A DNA stretch of 64,000 nucleotides from DASSFZ01 sp035292585 (GTDB lineage Bacteria > Chloroflexota > Anaerolineae > Fen-1058). Numbering within the stretch: position 1 is the first letter of the stretch; every line of letters starts with the position of its first letter. Position numbers and translations under genes: made by a program. The notes beneath the pieces are model-generated. The model saw nothing but the letters and a program-made list of their open reading frames with translations. It was not told where the DNA came from and did not search any database. Where the stretch lies: the NCBI GenBank assembly GCA_035292585.1, contig DATDPU010000039.1:21057-85056 (forward strand), in the 5' to 3' direction. Positions 49,369-57,907 of this stretch are shown piece after piece.

Positions 49369-50439
49369 TTACTGGTAAGCGCGCAGGTCGAGGAAGAAGA
49401 GGACGAAGTAGCCGATGAGCAAGAGCAGCCAGCCCGCGATTTGCATCAATTCCAGGAAGCGCGACCAGGAAAAGGTGAAATTGTCCTGTATGATCTGCGT
49501 GATCGATTCCAGGCTCTCCAGCTTATTCTTGATTACCGCCTTCCATTCGTCCAGGTAAAACTCGTCATAGATCAGCTGATATAGTTTCGCCGTATACCAG
49601 TCGCCGATCAGCAGCAGGCTTTGGTCGGTCTTCTCGAAGTCGAGCATCAGCGCCAAACGCTGCTCGAGCGCTTCTTGCAGCACGCGCTTCGAGCGATTGG
49701 GGATGAGCGGAGGCCGCCGGCCCTCGGCCAGGTGCTGGCTCACCACTTTGAGGTTGCGCTCGATGGCCTGATCGAGCAGCCGGTAACGCAACAGTTGGTA
49801 GTTGCCGATCTTGAGCAGCTCGATATCGGATTGGAAATCACCGCTCGGCGCGATCACCACCGCGCCTTCCCAATCGACGAGGGTGAGCTCCTGATCGGAG
49901 TAGCGCACGCGAGACGTCAGAATGTCCTCCATCTCGTGCGGGCCGAACACCTCGCGCTGCGAACGGATGAAGCGGGCTAACGCCTGCCCGTGCTGATCGA
50001 TGAATTCGTCGGGCGGGCAATCGATCGGCTTGACCAAGAGGACGGTGTATTCTTCCAGCTGGCTGTCGCCGCCCGGCGATCGGGCCGTCAGCCGCGCCCG
50101 TAACGCGGCCTGAACCTGTGCCTTTACCTGAAGCGCGTCGAGACTCAGCGCATCCGGCAGCGTAAAAGTGCCTTCGGCGACTTCGATCAAGCCGTCGTAA
50201 ATCTGGTGACGGAGCGCCACCGCGCTACCGCCCACGTCCACGACGTGATGCGCGATCGTGCGAATATCGACATCGACGGCTTCGAAGTAGGGGGGATCTT
50301 TCAAGCGTTCGATGCGCTCAGGCGGCTGGGGCAGCTGCGTCGCGTCGGTTGGGAAGACGAGCAGGTAGGACACCTGCGCATCGACTGGCAGGTGAGGCGT
50401 CATCGCGGGGCGACGCGGCGATCCATCCGACTCATCCAT
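49369..50439 (-). CDS. RMD1/DUF155-like protein with a C-terminal membrane helix
   Basis: A 356-residue protein. The C-terminal half matches what I know of the DUF155 (RMD1/Sif2) family: YQLLRYRLLDQAIERNLK, RVLQEALEQRLALMLDFEKT, IGDWYTAKLYQLIYDEFYLD, EWKAVIKNKLESLESITQII and a terminal hydrophobic helix (IAGWLLLLIGYFVLFFLDL). Eukaryotic members act in mitochondria; bacterial ones are uncharacterised. The N-terminal part (about 1-150) is less conserved. ATG 50439 gives the listed length; ATG 50403 is an alternative without the charged leader. It is downstream of dgt and may be co-transcribed. Confidence 0.6.
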   Translation of the reverse strand: MDESDGSPRRPAMTPHLPVDAQVSYLLVFPTDATQLPQPPERIERLKDPPYFEAVDVDIRTIAHHVVDVGGSAVALRHQIYDGLIEVAEGTFTLPDALSLDALQVKAQVQAALRARLTARSPGGDSQLEEYTVLLVKPIDCPPDEFIDQHGQALARFIRSQREVFGPHEMEDILTSRVRYSDQELTLVDWEGAVVIAPSGDFQSDIELLKIGNYQLLRYRLLDQAIERNLKVVSQHLAEGRRPPLIPNRSKRVLQEALEQRLALMLDFEKTDQSLLLIGDWYTAKLYQLIYDEFYLDEWKAVIKNKLESLESITQIIQDNFTFSWSRFLELMQIAGWLLLLIGYFVLFFLDLRAYQ

Positions 50440-50460
50440 CCTGCGTCCACCGTCACCGGT

Positions 50461-51612
50461 CTAAACTCGCACGGCCGGATTGAACAGCTTTTGGTGCTCG
50501 TCCAGCGCAAAACGATCGGTCATGCCGGCAATATAATCGCACACGGCCCGATGCAACCCGATCTGATCGATGCGCGTCTGCGGCGACTCGGGCATCTGGC
50601 GCGGTTCGCTCACGTAGGCTTCAAACAGCTGTTGCAGCAGCCGCTCGGCCTTCATCTGCATCCGCAGGACGCGATGGTGCTGGTACATCGTCCGATACAT
50701 AAAATCTTTGTGCGTCCGATTGCGGGCGCGCATTTCTTCGCTAAAGCCGATCACGTTGTGGTCGAGTTGGCGCAGGTCTTCGACGGATTTCACCTCGGCT
50801 GCCTGCAAGCGCCGCGACGTGGTCGTGACGACGTCGGTCACTTCCAGACCGATTAAGCGGCGGATCAGCCGGTGCCGCCACAATTCGTCGAAGTCCTGGC
50901 CGTCCCACCCGACGCTCTCCTTCACGGTTTCCCACAGTTCCAGGCCATCCAGATCGCGCGGGGTGAACAGCGCGGCGCGCAGCCCATCGTCCAGGTCATG
51001 CGCGTTGTACGCGATCTCGTCGGCCGCATTGGCGATCTGCGCTTCGAGCAGGCCGCGCTGATTGGGTTCGAACTTCTCCGCCGAAGCCACGTCGTACTCC
51101 GTTTCGTGTTTGACGATGCCCTCGCGCACTTCGTAGGTGAGATTGAGGCCGGGCCACTCCGGGTAGCGTCGTTCCAACTCTTCGACGATGCGCAAGGCTT
51201 GCCGATTATGGTCGAACCCGTCGTGCCCGGCCATTACCTGGCCGAGCGTCCGCTCGCCGGAGTGGCCAAACGGCGGATGGCCGATGTCATGCACCAGGCA
51301 GATCGCCTCGGTCAAGTCTTCATTTGCGCCCAGCGCCCGCGCCAGCGTCCGCCCGATTTGCGCCACCTCCAGCGTGTGCGTCAGCCGCGTGCGGTAGTAA
51401 TCGCCCTCGGTGACGACGAAGACTTGTGTTTTATATTCCAGGCGGCGAAAGGCCGTAGTATGGAGGATGCGGTCGCGATCGCGCTGATAGGCGGTGCGGT
51501 AAGGATGTTCTTCTTCAGCGTAGAGCCGCCCCCGCGAGTTGCGACTGCGCATCCCATACGGCGCAAGCGTCTCGTTTTCGATTTGCTCTAAGCGTTGGCG
51601 CGAGATGATCAT
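50461..51612 (-). CDS. dgt: Deoxyguanosinetriphosphate triphosphohydrolase-like protein
   Basis: An HD-domain dNTPase that converts dGTP (or other dNTPs) to the nucleoside and triphosphate. It has 383 residues: the N-terminus reads PYGMRSRNSRGRLYAEEEHP, then RIL/HTTAFRRLEYKTQV, RTRLTHTLEVAQIGRTLARA (HD motif 1), CLVHDIGHPPFGHSGERTL (HD pair) and EIAYNAHDLDDGLRA. The length fits the DGTPase type-2 group. GGGGAGG supports ATG 51612 on the reverse strand. A promoter is at 51630-51659. Confidence 0.94.
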   Translation of the reverse strand: MIISRQRLEQIENETLAPYGMRSRNSRGRLYAEEEHPYRTAYQRDRDRILHTTAFRRLEYKTQVFVVTEGDYYRTRLTHTLEVAQIGRTLARALGANEDLTEAICLVHDIGHPPFGHSGERTLGQVMAGHDGFDHNRQALRIVEELERRYPEWPGLNLTYEVREGIVKHETEYDVASAEKFEPNQRGLLEAQIANAADEIAYNAHDLDDGLRAALFTPRDLDGLELWETVKESVGWDGQDFDELWRHRLIRRLIGLEVTDVVTTTSRRLQAAEVKSVEDLRQLDHNVIGFSEEMRARNRTHKDFMYRTMYQHHRVLRMQMKAERLLQQLFEAYVSEPRQMPESPQTRIDQIGLHRAVCDYIAGMTDRFALDEHQKLFNPAVRV

Positions 51613-51629
51613 GGCAGCCTCCCCGCCTG

Positions 51630-51659
51630 ATTGTATATTGAACATCGATCGAAAAGCAA
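51630..51659 (-). promoter_or_regulatory. Promoter of dgt
   Basis: On the reverse strand TTGCTT (plus 51654-51659), spacer 18, TACAAT (plus 51630-51635), about 18 bases before the ATG. Confidence 0.6.
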
Positions 51660-51678
51660 ATTCTCCTGGTCGGGACAT

Positions 51679-51780
51679 AGGGCAATCGCCTGTAACATGT
51701 CAAGGCCTGATTCGCCGTCATTATGCGCGATTGCTCCAGGCCCGCGTCTCGCGGGCCGCGCGAAGCGGACGAGGACGCGG
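51679..51780. repeat. Relative of the 8948-9100 element
   Basis: Starts with the same AGGGCAATCGC (51679-51689) as the MITE-like element and has a near-complement GCGATTGCTCC at 51727-51737, followed by a G+C-rich hairpin core GGCCCGCGTCTCGCGGGCC that resembles the other's interior. The ends are imperfect, so it is a divergent or truncated copy in the divergent dgt/M23 promoter region. Confidence 0.65.
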
Positions 51781-51806
51781 ACAGTGCTGGCATATCAGGG
51801 ATATGT

Positions 51807-51835
51807 TTGACAACCTGTGCGCTCGGCAGTATGCT
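51807..51835 (+). promoter_or_regulatory. Promoter of the M23 peptidase gene
   Basis: TTGACA at 51807-51812, spacer 17, TATGCT at 51830-51835. ATG 51862 follows with GGGAGG in the leader. Confidence 0.7.
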
Positions 51836-51861
51836 CTGCGGCAGTTCCGGGAGGCAGGCTG

Positions 51862-52596
51862 ATGCGATTCTACCGAACGAAATGGGCCGCCGCTTTGACG
51901 AGCGCCCTGCTAGCGCTGTATCTGTTGAGCGCGCTGCGTGGACAGGCGACTGCCCAAGAAGCGACCCCGATACCGACCCCCAAGCCGTTCATTCTGCCGG
52001 TGGCCGGACCACCCGGCCCTGATGCGTGGTACTTCGGCCAGACCTACGGCAACACCGTCGGCGCATTCTTTCAGCGCGACACGACCTATCGCGCCGGGCA
52101 AGGGCTGCACTTCGGGCTGGACTTTGCCATGCCGTGCGGCACGCCGGTCGTCGCCATCGGTGATGGCACGGTCGCCAAGGTCGATGCGCCCGAGCACGGC
52201 TCGCGCCCGCACAATCTACTGTTGCTGCTCGACGCCGGTTACGTGGCGCTGTACGGCCACTTGTTCGAGCGCCCCGCGCTACAGGTAGGGCAGCGTGTAG
52301 TGCAAGGCGACGTGGTGGGCTTGAGCGGCGACTCGTTCGCGACGTGCCACTCGGCCCCGCACCTGCACCTCGAAATTCGCAGCACCAACTATGCCATTGC
52401 CTACAATCCGATCGATGTCATCGAGGCGGATTGGGATTCGCTCGCGCTGATCGGCGCGTTCAGCCGGGGCTTTGAGCGCGACCTGGATAATCCGCGCCAG
52501 TGGCAACAGCTGGACGACCAACCCGATACCGCGTTCGGCGGCCTGCTGTTGAACAACTTTACGAATCCCTGGCCGCCCGATTGGTTCCGCCGATGA
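51862..52596 (+). CDS. Secreted M23 (LytM-type) peptidase domain protein
   Basis: A 244-residue exported protein. MRFYRTKWAAALTSALLALY gives a signal peptide, followed by Pro-rich TPIPTPKPF. The M23 domain shows the zinc sites HFGLDFAMPCGTPV (His and Asp) and HSAPHLHLEIR (HxH), with VVAIGDGTVAKV and VALYGHLFERPALQVGQRVV between. It would cut peptide cross-links of the cell wall or act as a wall-binding factor. GGGAGG 10 bases upstream supports ATG 51862 over an upstream in-frame start. Confidence 0.9.
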   Translation: MRFYRTKWAAALTSALLALYLLSALRGQATAQEATPIPTPKPFILPVAGPPGPDAWYFGQTYGNTVGAFFQRDTTYRAGQGLHFGLDFAMPCGTPVVAIGDGTVAKVDAPEHGSRPHNLLLLLDAGYVALYGHLFERPALQVGQRVVQGDVVGLSGDSFATCHSAPHLHLEIRSTNYAIAYNPIDVIEADWDSLALIGAFSRGFERDLDNPRQWQQLDDQPDTAFGGLLLNNFTNPWPPDWFRR

Positions 52597-52700
52597 GTCA
52601 AAAAGAGTGTGGGACACGGACGAACACGGACAAACACGGATTGGAGTCTTTTATCCGTGGATTCTGTGTTTATCTGCGTGCAAAAAGCAGCCTCCTGCCT

Positions 52701-53801
52701 GTGAGCCACACCCTCTTGCTCCTTTTCATCGCGGCGCTGAGTGCGGGCTGCGGAACGCGCCAGGTCGAAGCGATCGTGACCGTGGTTGCCACGCCGACGG
52801 TAGTGCCGGTTGAGGCCGCGCCGCAAGTCATCCTTCCAACTGATACGCCCACGCCGTCCCCGACGCCTATCCCGCCGCTCAGGCAGTTGACGACGGGTGG
52901 CTGCTGCGTGCAGCCGGGCTGGTCGCCCGACTCGGAGCAGGTGTGGTTTCTCGATAAGCCTGCGCCCGACGCGCTCACCGGCATTTACGCCGTCAACCTC
53001 GATGAGCCGTTAGCCGAACCCTTCCGTGTCTTGGACGTCATCGGCATTTATGCGCGCGACCTGAGCCTGGTGGCCTATCCCGATGGGCGCGAGACGGTTG
53101 TCGAACAACTCGACAACGGCGAGCGCTGGATTATCCCCAACCAGGGTCAGGCGGTCAGCTTCTCGCCGGACGGGCGGCGCATCGCCTGGGAGATCGAAGA
53201 CGAGGAAGGGCCTTTCGATCAGCGCCGCACCGATATCTACCTGGCGCGCTTCACCGGCGAAGACGCGGTGCGGCTCGTCACCGTGTTTGGCGGTGGGTTG
53301 CAGGGCTGGCTCGACGATCACCGCATCCTGTTCAACGGCCGGCCCTCGCTCGAGGTGCGCGATCGGACGCTGACGGCGCTCGATCTGAACAACAACATCG
53401 CCGTCGATCTGGTGACGGCCGAGCGCATCGGCGGCGTGACTGTCTCGCGCGATGGAACCTGGCTGGCCTACTTCATCTCCTTCAACGAAGACCCGGAGCG
53501 GAACAGCATCTGGGTTCAACGCACCGATGGATCGGATGCGCGCCAGCTGGATTTTTGGGGCGGCTACCAGTGGCGCGATGATGCGCGCCTGCTGTACATT
53601 CCGGTTCGCGAGTCGCCCGACGTGCCGTTTGTGATCTGGGAATACGATACGGCAACCGGGCAAGCGCGCGAAGTGACGCGCGCCTCGACTGCGCCGCTCG
53701 AGATCGCGAATGGGGATTGGCGCGTCTCGCCCGATGGACGCTACGTGGTCTACGTCAACAGCGTGGATCGGAATTTGTGGCTGGTGGAACTGGAGCCGTG
53801 A
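52701..53801 (+). CDS. Lipoprotein with TolB-type PD40/WD40-like beta-propeller
   Basis: A 366-residue lipoprotein. GTG 52701 gives MSHTLLLLFIAALSAGCGTR, a signal peptide with lipobox LSAGC; upstream in-frame ATG 52593 would prepend a translated hairpin repeat (CACGGAT/ATCCGTG at 52635-52659), so the GTG is preferred. A TPSPTP linker follows, then propeller blades with PGWSPDSEQVWFLD, VSFSPDGRRIAWEIEDEEGP, VSRDGTWLAYFISFNEDPER and VSPDGRYVVYVNSVDRNLWL. It probably binds or scaffolds on the cell surface. It is downstream of the M23 gene and likely in one operon. Confidence 0.85.
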   Translation: MSHTLLLLFIAALSAGCGTRQVEAIVTVVATPTVVPVEAAPQVILPTDTPTPSPTPIPPLRQLTTGGCCVQPGWSPDSEQVWFLDKPAPDALTGIYAVNLDEPLAEPFRVLDVIGIYARDLSLVAYPDGRETVVEQLDNGERWIIPNQGQAVSFSPDGRRIAWEIEDEEGPFDQRRTDIYLARFTGEDAVRLVTVFGGGLQGWLDDHRILFNGRPSLEVRDRTLTALDLNNNIAVDLVTAERIGGVTVSRDGTWLAYFISFNEDPERNSIWVQRTDGSDARQLDFWGGYQWRDDARLLYIPVRESPDVPFVIWEYDTATGQAREVTRASTAPLEIANGDWRVSPDGRYVVYVNSVDRNLWLVELEP

Positions 53802-53821
53802 AGATGGATGAGGGATGAGGG

Positions 53822-54442
53822 ATGAGGATCGATAAGCGCTGGAGTGCTCTAATTCTGCTGGCGGCTCTGTTTGTCGCGTGCGGGCCGACGGCTGATCCGG
53901 TGGTTGTCGCCACGGCGCCGCCTCAAGCGGGTTCGGTGGAAGCCGGATCGACCGGATCGGTTGCGACGGAGGCGACCGGCGCGCAACCGACGCAGCCCGC
54001 TCCGGCCGCCGCTTCGGGCGAGACGGTTGTTCCCGACGAAGGCCGCAATCACGTGTCCGAAGGCGAAGAGGTTGAGTATCAGCATTATCCGCCAGCCTCC
54101 GGCAGCCATTACGGCGTGGTGCTCCAGTATGGTTTATACGAAGGCGAGGACGTGGCCGAGGAATATTGGTTGCATAACCTGGAGCACGGCGCGATCGTGA
54201 TCCTGTACAAGTGCGATCAGCCGTGTCCCGATCTGGTCAGGTCGCTCGGCGATATGCTGGACTTATTCCCCGAATCCAAGTGGGGCAATAACAAGATCGT
54301 AATCGCGCCGTATCATCGGATGGACGCGCCGCTGATGGCGGTGGCGTGGAACGTGCAGCTGCCGTTAGCACAGTTCGACCAGCAGGCGCTGATCGATTTC
54401 TACACACGGCACGTTGATCAAGGGCCGGAGGATGTGCCGTGA
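53822..54442 (+). CDS. DUF3105 family lipoprotein
   Basis: A 206-residue protein. MRIDKRWSALILLAALFVAC is a signal peptide with lipobox (Cys 20). An Ala/Thr/Pro linker is followed by the DUF3105 domain: YQHYPPASGSHYGVVLQYGL, LHNLEHGAIVILYKCDQPC, WGNNKIVIAPYHRMDAPLMA, VAWNVQLPLAQFDQQALIDF. The His residues in HNLEHG and YHRM could bind a metal. The family function is unknown. It is 20 bases after the propeller gene and is the last gene before a bidirectional hairpin. Confidence 0.9.
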   Translation: MRIDKRWSALILLAALFVACGPTADPVVVATAPPQAGSVEAGSTGSVATEATGAQPTQPAPAAASGETVVPDEGRNHVSEGEEVEYQHYPPASGSHYGVVLQYGLYEGEDVAEEYWLHNLEHGAIVILYKCDQPCPDLVRSLGDMLDLFPESKWGNNKIVIAPYHRMDAPLMAVAWNVQLPLAQFDQQALIDFYTRHVDQGPEDVP

Positions 54443-54443
54443 A

Positions 54444-54480
54444 AGAGAAACCCGGTTTCTTCAAGAAACCTGGTTTCTCT
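54444..54480. terminator. Hairpin between convergent lipoprotein genes
   Basis: AGAGAAACC (54444-54452) pairs with GGTTTCTCT (54472-54480) and the loop itself folds (GGTTTCTTCAAGAAACC, 54454-54470). It is the full-length form of the AGAAACC/GGTTTCT repeat and sits where both genes should end. Confidence 0.7.
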
Positions 54481-54483
54481 TCG

Positions 54484-55656
54484 TCACGGTGTAAACACCC
54501 ACAGATCGTTGAGCGCGCCGCTCTTGCTCCTGCCGCCAAAGACGATCATCTGATTCGTCGCCGGGTTCCACGCAGCATCGTGGCTGTAGCGTGCAGCAGG
54601 GCCGGTCACCGCCGGCGTCACCTCGCTCCACTCACCCGCTGCGATCGCCAGCGCCCATACGTCGGCGCTGGGGCCGGCGCTGGTATTGCCGCCGAACAAG
54701 ATGAATCGCCCGGCGTTGTCGCCGACGAGCGCCGGGTTCGAGCGCGGCGCAGGCTTGATACGCTTGGGGCTGATTTCATTCCAATCCTTGCCCGCCGCGT
54801 CCAACGACCACAAATCGCCCTGCGGACACGGTCCGAACCCCGACGAACAACCGCCAAACAAGACCATCCGATTCGATTTCGCATCGTACACGGACTCGTG
54901 CAGGCAGCGCTTGAGCGGCGTCCCGTCGATCGGCTGAATCTGCGACCAGCGGCTCGTCGCCAGATCGAGCGCGAAGGTATCGTCGAAGCGGCCGCTGGCG
55001 AAGCCGTGTGAGATGATCAGTTGGTTCGCCTTCGAATCGACCACCGCCGACGTGCCATACCGCGCCGCCGGCGCCGTCCCCTGTGTTTCGAGTTTTTGCC
55101 AGGTCTCTTGCGCCGCATCGAAGGCCCATACAGCGTTGAAGAAGCCGCCGCCGCCCTGCCCGGCGAAGATCAACACGCGCTTCGACTGCGCATCGAAGGC
55201 GGCGGCGTGCCCGAAACGCGCCTCGGGCGCGGGCGACGCTTTCACTTCGCGCCAGACGCTCGACTTGAGATCGAAGACCCACGTATCGTTCAGCACCTTC
55301 GATCCAGCCCGCCCGCCGAACACGACGAGTGTGTTGTTGGCTGTGTCGAGGGTGAATGTGTGATCGAAGCGAGCCGGGGGCGGGCTGGCCGCGTCGATCC
55401 GCTGCCAGCTCGGTGCGGCCCGGCCAGAGGTAACTCGCACGGCGGTGGGGGTGGAAGCGGGTTGCGTCGGGGCGATGACCCCACCGCCCGACGAGGGTGG
55501 ACTGATGGCCTGGCCGGTCGGTTCGGGCGGCGAAGTTGGCACGCCGACTGCCGGCGCGGAGGTTGGCTGTGCGGCAGGAGCCGGTGTCGCCGCCGGGGTA
55601 CCGCACGCGCTCAACGCCAGCGCCAGGATCGCCAGAGCGCACAATCGCAGTGTCAT
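54484..55656 (-). CDS. Kelch-repeat lipoprotein
   Basis: A 390-residue lipoprotein. MTLRLCALAILALALSACG is a signal peptide with lipobox ending at Cys 18, followed by an Ala/Pro/Thr linker. From about residue 80 there are six kelch blades, recognisable by double Gly and a spaced Trp: NNTLVVFGGRAGSKVLNDTW, KRVLIFAGQGGGGFFNAVWA, NRMVLFGGCSSGFGPCPQGD, GRFILFGGNTSAGPSADVWA, NQMIVFGGRSKSGALNDLWV. It makes a beta-propeller on the outer surface, presumably for binding. Ligand unknown. Confidence 0.9.
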   Translation of the reverse strand: MTLRLCALAILALALSACGTPAATPAPAAQPTSAPAVGVPTSPPEPTGQAISPPSSGGGVIAPTQPASTPTAVRVTSGRAAPSWQRIDAASPPPARFDHTFTLDTANNTLVVFGGRAGSKVLNDTWVFDLKSSVWREVKASPAPEARFGHAAAFDAQSKRVLIFAGQGGGGFFNAVWAFDAAQETWQKLETQGTAPAARYGTSAVVDSKANQLIISHGFASGRFDDTFALDLATSRWSQIQPIDGTPLKRCLHESVYDAKSNRMVLFGGCSSGFGPCPQGDLWSLDAAGKDWNEISPKRIKPAPRSNPALVGDNAGRFILFGGNTSAGPSADVWALAIAAGEWSEVTPAVTGPAARYSHDAAWNPATNQMIVFGGRSKSGALNDLWVFTP

Positions 55657-55945
55657 ATTTCCTCCTTAAACAGCGCACAAACGACCGACCCCACTGCGCT
55701 CCGCTGCGGGGCGAGTGAGTCGTTACGACCAGTTCTCCAATTCAAGACGCACTCTGCCACACAATCGTTGCGATAACCTTACTTTGGGAGAGTCGGCGAC
55801 TGTCCCCGGCGCTGCGCTCGCCCCTATCCAACCTTCCACCGGAAGGTTGGGGGGTCGCCAGGCGCGGGGAGCTGCGAGAGTCGCCTCCTACACTCTGCCC
55901 AAACTCTAACTCCGAACTCTAACCTTAACTCTCAACTCGCGCTGC
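55657..55945. repeat. Gap with nested hairpin repeats
   Basis: No gene is supported. CCAACCTTCC (55828-55837) and GGAAGGTTGG (55841-55850) form a perfect hairpin inside larger arms: GAGAGTCGGCGACTGTCCCC near 55789 and GGGGAGCTGCGAGAGTCGCC near 55856-55875. GTCGGCGACTG and GTCGCCTCCTAC are shared with the coding tandem repeat at 30441-30510. A run of CTCTAAC/ACTCTAAC words follows to 55930. Confidence 0.6.
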
Positions 55946-55974
55946 TTGACACAACTTCCCGCGCTAAGTAGAAT
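55946..55974 (+). promoter_or_regulatory. Leaderless promoter of the DUF1385 gene
   Basis: TTGACA at 55946-55951, spacer 17, TAGAAT at 55969-55974. The ATG at 55981 begins 6 bases beyond the -10 box. Confidence 0.85.
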
Positions 55975-55980
55975 GTCCGC

Positions 55981-56895
55981 ATGAATACACCCACTGTTGC
56001 TCCCAAGTTCAACTATGGCGGCCAGGCCGTCATCGAAGGCGTGATGATGCGCGGCTCGAAGACGATGGCCGTGGCCGTGCGCAACCCTCAACACGAAATC
56101 GTTTTGCATACCCAACCGCTCAACCAGAAGCTGTATGGCACGCGCATGATGCGCATCCCGTTCCTGCGCGGGCTGACCCTGCTGTGGGATGCGCTGGGCC
56201 TGGGGATGCGCAGCCTGATGTACTCGGCCGATGTGGCGCTCGGCGAAGAGGATGTGAAGTTCAGCGGGCCGGTCGCCTGGGGCACCATCCTGATCTCGCT
56301 GGCATTCGGGCTGGGGTTGTTCATCCTGCTGCCCAAAGGCGTGACGGCGTTGTTCGAGAATAGAATCACGCCGCTGGTCTCGGCGCTGATCGAAGGCGCC
56401 GTCCGGCTGGCCTTGTTCGTCGGCTACATCTGGCTCATCGGCAAGATGAACGATATCAGGCGCGTGTTCGGTTATCACGGCGCGGAACACAAGACGATCA
56501 ATGCGTACGAAGCAGGCGCGGAGTTGACGGTCGAGAGCGTGCAACGCTTCCCGTTGTCGCACCCGCGTTGCGGCACGGCGTTCCTGCTCACCGTCGTGGT
56601 GCTCTCGATTTTCTTCTTCGCCCCGCTCAACACGCTCAACCTGCCGCTGCTCGTCTCGCTGCTGTCGCGCATCGTGCTGATCCCGCTCGTGGCGATGGTC
56701 GCCTACGAGTATATTCGATTTTCGGCGCGCCACCTCAATCATCCCCTCATCCGCGCCATCATCGTGCCGAACCTGGCTTTGCAGTCGTTGACCACGCGCC
56801 AGCCCGACGATACGATGGTGGAGGTCGCGATCACGGCGTTCAAGCGGGTGTTGGAATCGGAAAAGGCAGGTGCGCCAGAGCCGAGTGTGCCCTAG
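55981..56895 (+). CDS. DUF1385 (YqhQ-like) membrane protein
   Basis: A 304-residue membrane protein with four to five helices. The family start FNYGGQAVIEGVMMRGSKTM is clear, as are VFGYHGAEHKTINAYEAGAE (conserved HGAEHK) and FPLSHPRCGTAFLLTVVVLS. The family is described as predicted metal-dependent enzymes; function unknown. The leaderless promoter fixes the start at ATG 55981. The length is normal. It ends at a perfect 16-bp hairpin with a T-rich tail. Confidence 0.92.
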   Translation: MNTPTVAPKFNYGGQAVIEGVMMRGSKTMAVAVRNPQHEIVLHTQPLNQKLYGTRMMRIPFLRGLTLLWDALGLGMRSLMYSADVALGEEDVKFSGPVAWGTILISLAFGLGLFILLPKGVTALFENRITPLVSALIEGAVRLALFVGYIWLIGKMNDIRRVFGYHGAEHKTINAYEAGAELTVESVQRFPLSHPRCGTAFLLTVVVLSIFFFAPLNTLNLPLLVSLLSRIVLIPLVAMVAYEYIRFSARHLNHPLIRAIIVPNLALQSLTTRQPDDTMVEVAITAFKRVLESEKAGAPEPSVP

Positions 56896-56905
56896 CGTAA
56901 AGCGT

Positions 56906-56943
56906 AAAACGTGAAGCGTAAGACCGGTTACGCTTCACGTTTT
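56906..56943 (+). terminator. Perfect 16-bp terminator-like hairpin after the DUF1385 gene
   Basis: AAAACGTGAAGCGTAA (56906-56921) and TTACGCTTCACGTTTT (56928-56943) pair perfectly across GACCGG, ending in TTTTATT. It is 10 bases after the stop codon and resembles the ACGTGA/TCACGT hairpins at 29916 and 59614. Confidence 0.8.
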
Positions 56944-56977
56944 ATTGATCGCTTGACAAGCCAACAGGGGAGAGAAC

Positions 56978-57907
56978 ATGCGCAGTAAAATCAGCGTGGT
57001 GGGCGCGGGCAACGTCGGCGCGTCGTGCGCGTTGTGGCTGGCCGAGCGCGAACTGGGCGACGTGGTGCTCGTGGATATTCCGCAAACGGGCACGATGCCG
57101 CAGGGTAAGGCGCTCGACCTGCAGCAGGCCGGCCCAATCTATGGCTTCAATACGCGCCTCGCTGGCGCGACCGATTACGCTGCGACCGAAAACTCGGACG
57201 TCGTCGTGATCACCGCCGGTTTTCCGCGTAAGCCGGGCATGAGCCGCGAAGACCTGGTCAGCAAGAATCAAGACATCATCACCGCGGTGATGGCGAAGAT
57301 CGTCGAGGGTTCGCCCCAGGCGATCGTCGTCGTCGTGACCAACCCGCTCGATACGATGGTCTACCTGGCGCACCGGCTGAGCGGTTGGCCGCGCGCGCGT
57401 GTGTTCGGGCAGGCGGGTCAGCTCGATTCGGCGCGCATGGCCGCCTTCATCGCGCTGGAGCTGAAGGTCGCCGTGGCGAACGTGCAAGCCTCGGTGATGG
57501 GCGGCCACGGCGACGAGATGGTGCCGCTGGTGCGCTACACGACGGTGGCCGGCGTGCCGATCGGCGAGCTGTTGCCGGCCGAGCGGGTGCAGGCGATTGT
57601 CGATCGGACGCGCACCGGCGGCGGCGAGATCGTCAATCTATTGGGCACCAGCGCCTATTACGCGCCCGGCGCGGCGGCCGCGCGCATGGTCGAGGCGATC
57701 CTCAAGGACGAGAAGCTGATCTTGCCTTGCTCGGTGGTGCTGGAAGGCGAGTACGGCTTGAACGATATCGCCTTCGGCGTGCCGGTCAAACTGGGCCGCA
57801 CGGGTGTGGAGCAAATCCTCGAAGTGAAGCTCGACGAGAATGAGAAGGCCATGCTTCAAAAATCGGTGGATATGATTCGGGGAACGATGTCGGCGCTCCA
57901 GCTCTAA
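56978..57907 (+). CDS. mdh: Malate dehydrogenase (LDH-like type)
   Basis: Oxidises malate to oxaloacetate with NAD in the citrate cycle. The 309 residues show SKISVVGAGNVGASCALWLA (Rossmann loop), VVITAGFPRKPGMSREDL (substrate-specificity loop with Arg, as in MDH rather than LDH), VVVVTNPLDTMVYLAHRLSG, VFGQAGQLDSARMAAFIALE and VMGGHGDEMVPLVRY with catalytic His. GGGGAGAG supports the start. It lies directly before PEP carboxykinase, so malate can be turned to oxaloacetate and then PEP. Confidence 0.96.
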   Translation: MRSKISVVGAGNVGASCALWLAERELGDVVLVDIPQTGTMPQGKALDLQQAGPIYGFNTRLAGATDYAATENSDVVVITAGFPRKPGMSREDLVSKNQDIITAVMAKIVEGSPQAIVVVVTNPLDTMVYLAHRLSGWPRARVFGQAGQLDSARMAAFIALELKVAVANVQASVMGGHGDEMVPLVRYTTVAGVPIGELLPAERVQAIVDRTRTGGGEIVNLLGTSAYYAPGAAAARMVEAILKDEKLILPCSVVLEGEYGLNDIAFGVPVKLGRTGVEQILEVKLDENEKAMLQKSVDMIRGTMSALQL

